A stretch of 64,000 nucleotides of DNA from Mangrovactinospora gilvigrisea (GTDB taxonomy: Bacteria; Actinomycetota; Actinomycetes; Streptomycetales; Streptomycetaceae): NCBI RefSeq assembly GCF_001879105.1, contig NZ_MLCF01000022.1, positions 1 through 64,000 on the forward strand. The letters run 5' to 3'. Each line of letters opens with the position of its first letter. Position 1 is the first letter of the stretch. The translations under genes were made by a program, and so were the position numbers. Shown piece after piece: positions 58,350 to 64,000 of the stretch. Below the pieces are notes generated by a model, which did no database searches, was not told the origin of the DNA, and worked only from the letters and a program-made list of their open reading frames with translations.

Positions 58350-58432
58350 GGCGGTCAAGTGGAGGTTCGAATCCTCCTCCCCGCATCTCGCGCGGGGGTG
58401 GCCCAACTCGGCAGAGGCAGCCGCCGTCCTCG
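58350..58432 (+). tRNA. Candidate circularly permuted tRNA gene 1
   Basis: Read in genomic order, the 3' half comes first: anticodon-stem strand GGCGG (58350-58354), TCAAGT, T-arm GGAGG-TTCGAAT-CCTCC (58361-58377), acceptor strand TCCCCGC (58378-58384) and A73. After only TCTCGC, the 5' half follows: acceptor GCGGGGG (58392-58398), T8, D-arm with GCC/GGC and AA...GG in the loop (58401-58418), and anticodon-stem strand CCGCC (58421-58425). All seven acceptor pairs (one G-T) and five anticodon-stem pairs fit. The next seven bases GTCCTCG could be the loop, giving tentative anticodon CCU. No CCA is encoded. Processing needs joining of the two outer ends. Confidence 0.68.
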
Positions 58433-58498
58433 TCAGACTCTTGCTCCAGACTCAGTATTCGCCGCTCATCGCCGGATCGTCCGGGCGCTGACGATCGG

Positions 58499-58578
58499 GA
58501 CCCGAGATGCCGGTCCGACTCCGGCCCCCACCTCCAACGCGGTGGGGTAGTGCAACGGGAGCACGCGGGTCATGAAAC
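58499..58578 (+). tRNA. Candidate circularly permuted tRNA gene 2, with encoded CCA
   Basis: The 3' half reads GACCC (58499-58503), GAGAT, T-arm GCCGG-TCCGACT-CCGGC (58509-58525), acceptor CCCCACC (58526-58532), T73 and CCA (58534-58536): exactly the 38 nt of positions 39-76. After ACGC, the 5' half reads GGTGGGG (58541-58547), T8, A9, D-arm GTGC-AACGGGA-GCAC (58550-58564), GC and GGGTC (58567-58571), then ATGAAAC as possible loop with tentative anticodon GAA. Acceptor 7/7, D 4/4, anticodon 5/5 and T 5/5 pairs are all Watson-Crick. Position 55 is C rather than U, which is unusual. Confidence 0.75.
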
Positions 58579-58629
58579 TGATCGGCGCCCTTAAATGTGC
58601 CGGCGTGTGCAAGTGAGCGGCACCCCGGG

Positions 58630-58655
58630 CCCGGGGGCCGGATACAGCCCCCGGG
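58630..58655 (-). terminator. mshC terminator
   Basis: A 9-bp stem (58630-58638 with 58647-58655) with an 8-nt loop lies 26 bp after the mshC stop on the minus strand. It may also stop transcripts of the RNA locus coming from the other side. Confidence 0.65.
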
Positions 58656-58681
58656 TCCTCCTCGTTCCGCTGAGCGAGGGC

Positions 58682-59908
58682 TCAGAGCGCGACGCCCAGC
58701 AGGGCGTCCGCGGTGCGCGAGACGACGCCCGGGGCGCCCTCCTCGCTGCCGCCCTCGCTCTCCTGGCGCTCGGCCCAGGCGTCGATCGCGGCGAGCGCGG
58801 TCGGCGCGTCCAGGTCGTTCGCGAGCGCCTCGCGGACGGCGGCCAGCGTGGCGTCCGCGGAGGGGCCGTCCGGACGGGAGACGGCGGCGCGCCAGCGGGC
58901 CAGCCGCTGCTCGGCGGCGGCCAGCAGGTCGTCGGTCCAGAACCAGTCGGCGCGGTAGTGGTTGGCGAGCAGCGCGAGCCGGATCGCGGCCGGGTCGGTG
59001 CCGCCCTTGCGCAGCTCGCTCACCTTGACGAGGTTGCCGAGCGACTTGGACATCTTCTCGCCGTCCAGCCCGACCATCCCGGCATGCGCGTAGAGCTTGG
59101 CGTAGGGGGTGGTGCCCTGCTCGGCGTGGGCGTGCGAGGCGCCCAGTTCGTGGTGCGGGAAGGCCAGGTCGCTGCCGCCGCCCTGCACGTCGAAGCCCAT
59201 CCCCAGGTACTTCAGCGCGATGGCGACGCACTCGATGTGCCAGCCGGGGCGGCCGGCGCCGAACGGCGACTCCCAGGACGGCTCGCCGGGGCGGGCGGCC
59301 ATCCACAGGCGGGCGTCGAGCGGGTTCTTCTTGCCTGGCCGCTCGGGGTCGCCGCCGCGCTCGGCGGAGAGCGCGAGCATCTCGGCGACGGGCAGGTGGG
59401 CGACCTCGCCGAAGTGGCGGTCGGCGTCCACCGAGAAGTAGACGTCGCCCTCCAGGTCGTAGGCGGCACCGTTGTCGAGCAGGTGCTGGATCACCGGGAT
59501 GATCAGCGGGATGGCCTCGACGGCGCCGATGTAGTGCTCGGGGGCGAGCATCCGAAGGGCCGTCATGTCGTCCCGGAACAGCTGGGTTTCGCGCTCGGCG
59601 AGGTGGACCCAGTCCTCGCCGGTCTGCTCGGCGCGCTCCAGCAGCGGGTCGTCGACATCGGTGACGTTCTGGACGTAGCGGACGCGGTGGCCGGCGTCCC
59701 GCCAGACCCGCTGCACCAGGTCGAAGGCGTTGTAGGTGGCGGCGTGCCCCATGTGGGTGGCGTCGTAGGGGGTGATGCCGCACACGTAGAGGCCGGCAAC
59801 GGGGCCCGGCCGAGTGGGCCTGACCTCCCCGGACGACGTGTCGAAGAGGCGGAGGGGGGCGCCCTGTCCGGGCAGCGCGGGAACCTCGGGAGCGGGCCAG
59901 GCATACAT
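58682..59908 (-). CDS. mshC: Cysteine:GlcN-Ins ligase MshC of mycothiol biosynthesis
   Basis: The 408-residue enzyme joins cysteine to glucosaminyl-inositol using ATP, the third step specific to mycothiol. It is related to cysteinyl-tRNA synthetase: HIGH-like HMGH at residues 52-55, KMSKS near residue 287, and zinc ligands beginning with Cys43 in [15 protein letters not shown]. It starts at ATG 59908. MshC is distinguished from CysS by its shorter length and the [10 protein letters not shown] start. Neighbouring genes on the same strand form a conserved actinobacterial group. Confidence 0.95.
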   Translation of the reverse strand: MYAWPAPEVPALPGQGAPLRLFDTSSGEVRPTRPGPVAGLYVCGITPYDATHMGHAATYNAFDLVQRVWRDAGHRVRYVQNVTDVDDPLLERAEQTGEDWVHLAERETQLFRDDMTALRMLAPEHYIGAVEAIPLIIPVIQHLLDNGAAYDLEGDVYFSVDADRHFGEVAHLPVAEMLALSAERGGDPERPGKKNPLDARLWMAARPGEPSWESPFGAGRPGWHIECVAIALKYLGMGFDVQGGGSDLAFPHHELGASHAHAEQGTTPYAKLYAHAGMVGLDGEKMSKSLGNLVKVSELRKGGTDPAAIRLALLANHYRADWFWTDDLLAAAEQRLARWRAAVSRPDGPSADATLAAVREALANDLDAPTALAAIDAWAERQESEGGSEEGAPGVVSRTADALLGVAL

Positions 59909-59984
59909 GACTACGAGAGTAACCGGATCATCCCCTCCTCCCCAGACGGCCCCCGGCGGGCGCCGCCTTGGACGGCGCAGCCGT

Positions 59985-60017
59985 CCGGGTGGGGTGCCGG
60001 GGTTCAGGGCGGCGAAC
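59985..60017 (+). repeat. Third copy of the dispersed 33-bp element
   Basis: It matches 53618-53651 over its whole length with one gap and two substitutions. It is preceded by a perfect 7-bp hairpin (59970-59976 with 59980-59986) and its end can form a 6-bp stem (60009-60014 with 60025-60030). It lies in the gap between the SCO1664-like gene and mshC, where it may terminate or process the upstream transcript. Confidence 0.75.
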
Positions 60018-60040
60018 CGTGCACCGCCGCAACCGCGACG

Positions 60041-60928
60041 CTAAATGGGCGGCCAGGGAATCGACGGCCACTCCCCCGAGGGCTCCGGATGCACCCCCGT
60101 GTCCAGCAGCCGCGCCACTCGCCCGCGGAACGCCGCCACCTCCTCGGCGGCGAGCAGCTCCCCCAGCCGCCCCGCCAGCTCCCCGTCCGCCGTCAGCCGC
60201 CGCAGCACCGCCACGTGCTCGTCCGCCAGCGGCCGTCCCGCCCATCCCCACAGCAGCGTCCGCAGCTTGTCCTCCACCGCGAACGTCACCCCGTGGTCGA
60301 CCGCGAACAGCCGGCCGCCCGCCCCCTGCAGCAGATGGCCGCCCTTGCGGTCCGCGTTGTTGATCACCGCGTCCAGCACCGCCAGCCGCCGCAGCCGCGG
60401 ATCGTCCGCATGCAGCAGCCACCCGGGCTTGCCGTCCCCCAGGTCGGCCGGGGCCACCGGGAGCCAGCCCGCCTCGATCCCCGCCGGATCCTCCCCCTCG
60501 TAGAGGGCGAGCAGCCGGGTGCCCTCGGCCGGCTCCGCCGCGCCGTCGGGCGACTCCGGCCCTTCCGGCTCCCCGGGCTCGTCGATCCAGAGCTGGACCA
60601 TCCCCTCGCCGTACGGCCCCTCCTCGCGCAGCACGGTGGGCGGCACCAGCCCCCACCCCGTCGCCTCGGAGACCACCCGCGCCGCCGTCTCGCGCCGCGC
60701 CAGCGTCCCGTCCGGGAAGTCCCACAGCGGCCGCTCCCCCGCGACCGGCTTGTACACGGCGTGCGCCGAGCGGCCCTCGTGCTCCACCGCGCAGTACAGC
60801 GTCGCGTTGGACGCGTCGCGCAGCCGGCCCTCCACGGTCAGCCGGCCGTGGCGCAGCAGCTCCAGCGCGGCGGCCCCGTCCTCGATCTCCTCGGTCTTCA
60901 GCGGCGGTATCCGTTCTGGCGCGGGCAC
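60041..60928 (-). CDS. SCO1664-family protein (predicted kinase-like fold)
   Basis: The 295-residue protein carries motifs of the PI3K/PI4K-like kinase superfamily: YKPVAGERPLWDFP (possible ATP lysine), LDAVINNADRKGGHLL (catalytic-loop-like N..D) and LFAVDHGVTF (DxG-like). The family is conserved next to mshC in actinobacteria and is not characterised to my knowledge. It starts at GTG 60928, overlapping the end of the DUF3090 gene by 31 bp, so it is coupled to it. Confidence 0.85.
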   Translation of the reverse strand: MPAPERIPPLKTEEIEDGAAALELLRHGRLTVEGRLRDASNATLYCAVEHEGRSAHAVYKPVAGERPLWDFPDGTLARRETAARVVSEATGWGLVPPTVLREEGPYGEGMVQLWIDEPGEPEGPESPDGAAEPAEGTRLLALYEGEDPAGIEAGWLPVAPADLGDGKPGWLLHADDPRLRRLAVLDAVINNADRKGGHLLQGAGGRLFAVDHGVTFAVEDKLRTLLWGWAGRPLADEHVAVLRRLTADGELAGRLGELLAAEEVAAFRGRVARLLDTGVHPEPSGEWPSIPWPPI

Positions 60929-61479
60929 ACATGTCCTTCCGGGTCGAGCGGCAGGCTGCAGAACGGGCAGGACGGCCGCCCGGAGGCGACCAGCTCCAGC
61001 GCCCGCTTGGCGAAGACGCGGGCCATCGCCCCGCTGAGGCGGACCCGCAGCAGCGGCGGGCCGTTCTCGTCGTCCTCCAGCAGCTGCTCCTCGGTGGTGG
61101 CCGGATCGTCGTCGTCCTCGTCGATCTCCACCATGGCCTGCGCCTCGACCAGCACCCGCTCCTCGCTGGAGTCCCAGGCCAGGGCCATGGTGCCGACTCG
61201 GAACTCCTCGTCCACGGGCTGGTCCAGGGGCGCGGTGTCGAGCAGCTCGGAGGGGGCGACGGCCGGGACGGACGCGGTGCCGCCGCTGCGGCGCAGCACC
61301 TCGTCGAGGAGCGTGTCGATGCGCTCGGCGAGCGCCTCGACCTGCTGCTTCTCAAGGGCGACGCTGGTGACCCGCCCACGGCTGCTGGCCTGGAGGTAGA
61401 ACACGCGGTGGCCGGGCTCTCCGATGGTGCCGGCGATGAACCGCTCGGGTGGGTCGTAGTAGTAGACCTGGCGAGGCAC
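60898..61479 (-). CDS. DUF3090-family protein with a C-terminal zinc knuckle
   Basis: The 193-residue protein starts at GTG 61479 (VPRQVYYYDPPERFIAGTIGEPGHRVFYLQA). The central region is acidic (EIDEDDDDPATTEEQLLEDDE). The C-terminus has Cys171, Cys174 and Cys185 with His183 in CPFCSLPLDPEGHVCP, a likely zinc site. Function is unknown. It is co-encoded with the kinase-like protein downstream. Confidence 0.87.
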   Translation of the reverse strand: MPRQVYYYDPPERFIAGTIGEPGHRVFYLQASSRGRVTSVALEKQQVEALAERIDTLLDEVLRRSGGTASVPAVAPSELLDTAPLDQPVDEEFRVGTMALAWDSSEERVLVEAQAMVEIDEDDDDPATTEEQLLEDDENGPPLLRVRLSGAMARVFAKRALELVASGRPSCPFCSLPLDPEGHVCPRQNGYRR

Positions 61480-61540
61480 GCGCTGCTCCGATGTCCCGTG
61501 GTGGATGTCTCTCGCTTCCTCGGCTCACCCTACTGAGTGG

Positions 61541-62254
61541 CTACGGGGTGCTGCCGGTGGCGCCGCCCACCACGGCGTCCTCGGGTCCCTTCGCGGCGGA
61601 GGCCGGCGGCGACGGCGGGATGAGCCCGCGGAGGTCGCCGAGGTCGGAGAGGCGCAGCAGGAAGGGGCGCAGCGCGGAGTAGCGGATGGCGGTGAGCGAG
61701 CCGGGCTCGACGCCGATCCGCTGGAAGAGGTCGAGGTGCAGGCCGAGCGCGTCGGCGACGATCGCCTTGATGACGTCGCCGTGCGAGCAGACCAGGTAGA
61801 CGGCCTCGGGGCCGTGCTCGGCGGCGATCCGGGCGTTCCAGTCGCGGACGGCGTCCACGGCGCGCTGCTGCATGCCGCGCATCGACTCGCCGTCGGGGCC
61901 GGGGAAGACGGCGGCGGAGGGGTGCTGCTGGACGGTGTCCCACAGCTGCTCCTTGGCGAGGTCGCGCAGGTCGCGGCCGGTCCAGTCGCCGTAGTGGCAC
62001 TCGCCGACGCGCTCGTCGGTGTGCGGGGCGAGGCCGGTGGCGGCGGCGAGCGGGGCGACGGTCTGCCGGCAGCGGTCGAGGGGGCTGGTGACGAGGGCGC
62101 TCAGGGGCAGGCCCGCGTCGGTGACGCGGGCGGCGAGCGCGTCGGCCTGGGCGCGGCCGCGGTCGTCCAGCGAGACGCCCGGCGTCCAACCGGCGAGCGT
62201 CCCTGAGGAGTTGGCGGTAGAACGTCCGTGTCGTACGAGGAGGACGGTGGGCAT
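61541..62254 (-). CDS. Histidine phosphatase family protein
   Basis: The 237-residue protein has the phosphoglycerate-mutase-type motif LLVRHGRSTAN with catalytic His9, SPLDRCRQT, and the second histidine in VCSHGDVIKAI. It belongs to the actinobacterial subgroup next to DUF3090 and mshC; the substrate is unknown. It starts at ATG 62254. The final 25 residues (SPPASAAKGPEDAVVGG) are flexible. Confidence 0.9.
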   Translation of the reverse strand: MPTVLLVRHGRSTANSSGTLAGWTPGVSLDDRGRAQADALAARVTDAGLPLSALVTSPLDRCRQTVAPLAAATGLAPHTDERVGECHYGDWTGRDLRDLAKEQLWDTVQQHPSAAVFPGPDGESMRGMQQRAVDAVRDWNARIAAEHGPEAVYLVCSHGDVIKAIVADALGLHLDLFQRIGVEPGSLTAIRYSALRPFLLRLSDLGDLRGLIPPSPPASAAKGPEDAVVGGATGSTP

Positions 62255-62305
62255 ACCGTCCAGGTTACGGGCTCGGTACGGGTACCGGGCGGGCTCGGCC
62301 CGCCG

Positions 62306-63283
62306 CTACGCCGCGCCGAAGCCCGCGTCCGGGTACGACACCGACGGCGCGGAGACATCGTCCAGCGCCCGCCGGATCTCCTCGGGCAGCACCAGGCGCT
62401 CCGCGTCCAGCGCCGACTCCAGCTGGCGCGCCGTGCGGGCCCCGACCAGGGGCGCGACCACCCCGGGGCGGTCGCGGACCCAGGCGAGGGCCACCTGGAG
62501 GGGGGTCGTCGCCAGGCCGTCCGCCGCCGTCGCGACCGCGTCCACGATGCCGCGGGACTCCTCGTCGAGGTACTGCTCGACGAACGGCGCCAGGTCGCCG
62601 TCCAGACGCGACCCCTCCGGCACCGTGCTGCGGTACTTGCCGGTGAGCACCCCGCGCCCCAGCGGCGACGCCGCGAGCAGCCCGACCCCCAGGTCGAGCG
62701 CCGCGGGCAGCAGCTCGCGCTCTATGCCGCGCTCCAGCAGCGAGTACTCCATCTGGCAGGTGGCCAGCCGCACCCGGCCCGGGCCGGCGAGCTGCCAGGT
62801 CGCCGCCTTGGCCAGCTGCCAGCCGGAGAAGCCGCAGATCCCCACGTAGCGCGCCCGTCCCGAGGAGACCGCGGTGTCGAGCGCCTGGAGCGTCTCCTCC
62901 AGCGGCGTCTCCGGGTCCCAGGCGTGCACCTGCCACAGGTCGACGTAGTCCGTGCCGAGGCGGTCCAGCGACGCGTCCAGCGCGGCGAGCAGATGGCGCC
63001 GGGAGGTGTCGAAGCGCCGGTCGCCGCCGCTGCCGTAGCCCGCCTTGGTGGCGACGACCAGCTCGGAGCGCGGCACCAGGTCGGCCATCAGCCGTCCCAG
63101 CAGGTGCTCGGCGCCGCCGTCGGCGTACACGTCGGCGGTGTCGACCAGCGTGCCGCCCGCGTCCGCGAAGAGCTTGAGCTGGTCGGCGGCCTCCTGCTCT
63201 CCGGTGCCACGCCCCCAGGTCATGGTCCCCAGCCCGAGGCGGGACACGCGCAACCCGGTGCGCCCGAGGTGTCGCTGCTCCAT
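62306..63283 (-). CDS. Aldo/keto reductase
   Basis: The 325-residue protein has the AKR barrel with the catalytic tetrad visible as Asp48 and Tyr53 in [11 protein letters not shown], Lys80 in VVATKAG and His in [13 protein letters not shown]-binding residues lie in the C-terminal [12 protein letters not shown] segment. It reduces aldehydes or ketones; the substrate is unknown. It starts at ATG 63283 and is divergent from the F420-dependent oxidoreductase gene. Confidence 0.92.
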   Translation of the reverse strand: MEQRHLGRTGLRVSRLGLGTMTWGRGTGEQEAADQLKLFADAGGTLVDTADVYADGGAEHLLGRLMADLVPRSELVVATKAGYGSGGDRRFDTSRRHLLAALDASLDRLGTDYVDLWQVHAWDPETPLEETLQALDTAVSSGRARYVGICGFSGWQLAKAATWQLAGPGRVRLATCQMEYSLLERGIERELLPAALDLGVGLLAASPLGRGVLTGKYRSTVPEGSRLDGDLAPFVEQYLDEESRGIVDAVATAADGLATTPLQVALAWVRDRPGVVAPLVGARTARQLESALDAERLVLPEEIRRALDDVSAPSVSYPDAGFGAA

Positions 63284-63342
63284 GGGGGGTGAGCGTATCG
63301 GTGGAGGGGCCCGGTACCAACAACCGTGCGACCCGCGGGGCG

Positions 63343-63371
63343 TTGGCGTGCCGCCGCGCAGCGGCTACGCT
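63343..63371 (+). promoter_or_regulatory. Promoter candidate of the F420-dependent oxidoreductase
   Basis: TTGGCG (63343-63348) and TACGCT (63366-63371) are exactly 17 bp apart, giving a leader of about 65 nt before ATG 63444. Confidence 0.5.
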
Positions 63372-63443
63372 CGGGCCCGCGGCACTGGTTACCGCACAGT
63401 AGTGATCAAGGATGATCGCGGACCCCGACCCTCCGGAGGACCC

Positions 63444-64000
63444 ATGCGGCTCGGCATCAACCTCGGCTACTTCGGCGGCGACGCCGCGAGCAACGCCGAC
63501 CACCTCGCGGTCGCCCAGGAGGCCGAGCGCCTCGGCTACGCGGTGTGCTGGGCCGCCGAGGCCTACGGCTCCGACGTGGCGACCGTGCTCTCCTGGGTGG
63601 CCGCGCAGACCACCCGGATCGACATCGGCTCGGCGATCTTCCAGATCCCGGCGCGCACCCCGGCGATGACCGCGATGACCGCCGCCACCCTGGACGCCCT
63701 CTCCGGCGGCCGCTTCCGCCTCGGCCTCGGCGTCTCCGGGCCGCAGGTCTCCGAGGGCTGGTACGGCGTCCGCTTCGACAAGCCGCTCGCCCGCACCCGC
63801 GAGTACGTCGAGATCGTCCGCAAGGCGCTCTCCCGGGAGCGCCTCGTCCACGACGGCCCCCACTGGACGCTGCCGCTGCCCGACGGGCCCGGCAAGGCGC
63901 TGAAGCTGACGGTGCATCCGGTCCGCGACACCCTGCCGATCTACATCGCCGCCATCGGCCCCAAGAACCTGGAGCAGACCGGCCGGATCGCCGACGGCTG
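63444..64000 (+). CDS. LLM-class F420-dependent oxidoreductase, N-terminal part (runs off the right edge)
   Basis: The first 185 residues are present, starting at ATG 63444 with GGAGGA 5 nt upstream. [31 protein letters not shown] and [27 protein letters not shown] are typical of the luciferase-like F420 family, and [15 protein letters not shown] follows near the edge. It transfers hydride with coenzyme F420; the substrate is unknown. The missing part should be about 160 residues. Confidence 0.9.
   Translation, partial: MRLGINLGYFGGDAASNADHLAVAQEAERLGYAVCWAAEAYGSDVATVLSWVAAQTTRIDIGSAIFQIPARTPAMTAMTAATLDALSGGRFRLGLGVSGPQVSEGWYGVRFDKPLARTREYVEIVRKALSRERLVHDGPHWTLPLPDGPGKALKLTVHPVRDTLPIYIAAIGPKNLEQTGRIADG

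Larger units (their letters stand above)
58268..58681. other. parJ-mshC convergent region holding the permuted RNA locus
   Basis: This 414-bp gap has no protein gene. It contains two sets of tRNA halves (58350-58432 and 58499-58578, described separately), small hairpins in front of each 3' half (GCCG/CGGC at 58284-58300, and CCGGA/TCCGG at 58473-58485) and the mshC terminator at 58630-58655. The octamer TGAAACTG occurs twice (58325-58332 and 58573-58580). Confidence 0.7.

Noticed and set aside
58299-58385. Ordinary contiguous tRNA reading
   Set aside because: The acceptor and T arms fit, but no 5-bp anticodon stem with a 7-nt loop exists and positions 8-9 are atypical. The permuted model satisfies every stem.
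58392-58536. Ordinary tRNA with an intron joining the 5' half at 58392 to the 3' half at 58499
   Set aside because: GCGGGGG cannot pair with CCCCACC and CCGCC cannot pair with GACCC.

Overview
The window is about 64 kb of very GC-rich actinobacterial chromosome, almost certainly from Streptomyces or a close relative. The evidence is a complete Pup-proteasome locus (pafA, prcA, prcB, pup, dop, arc), mycothiol ligase MshC, PafB/PafC, TatA/TatC, a likely ParJ, many GTG and TTG starts, and a gene order that I recall as resembling the SCO1620-SCO1668 part of the S. coelicolor chromosome. It reads as core chromosome. I see no insertion sequence, integrase, phage gene or CRISPR array.

Layout. 1-5118 (minus): the N-terminal part of a membrane protein, then a glycine betaine uptake operon whose permease carries two substrate-binding domains. 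5668-8443 (plus): a 5'-3' exonuclease and an amino-acid permease. 8462-11455 (minus): a three-gene operon of a small EACC1-like protein, a caspase-like peptidase and an all-helical protein, which looks like a conflict or cell-death module. 11569-14842 (minus): a DinB-like protein, a DrrAB-type exporter and a PadR regulator. 14999-21913 (minus): a Ski2-like helicase, tatC, tatA, two small proteins, pafC and pafB. 22049-32080 (minus): two FKBP proteins, pafA, an MFS transporter with a TTA codon, prcA, prcB, pup, dop and arc. 32358-37184 (mixed): ferredoxin, secreted protein, tRNA m1A58 methyltransferase, site-2 protease, RecB-like nuclease and an orphan response regulator. 37289-48749 (minus): a peptide ABC transporter cluster with four substrate-binding lipoproteins around one set of permeases and ATPases. 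49011-57398: metH, a PAC2 protein and a large fused ABC transporter. 57536-64000: parJ, a paired RNA locus, mshC, the SCO1664/DUF3090/histidine-phosphatase group, an aldo-keto reductase and a partial F420-dependent oxidoreductase.

How the genes fit together. Pup is prepared by Dop, ligated to targets by PafA, recognised by the ARC ATPase ring and degraded by PrcAB. PafB/PafC are the DNA-damage regulators usually linked to this locus. TatA and TatC form a Tat translocase. MshC, with MetH nearby, belongs to thiol and one-carbon metabolism.

The most unusual element lies at 58350-58578 between parJ and mshC. There, two sets of tRNA halves occur in inverted order, with the 3' half upstream of the 5' half and only 4-6 nt between the ends of the acceptor stem. 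Both give complete acceptor, D, anticodon and T stems only if read as circularly permuted tRNA genes. The second even encodes CCA. Flanking helices could hold the future anticodon-loop ends together. The structure is read directly from the sequence; expression, splicing and function are inference.
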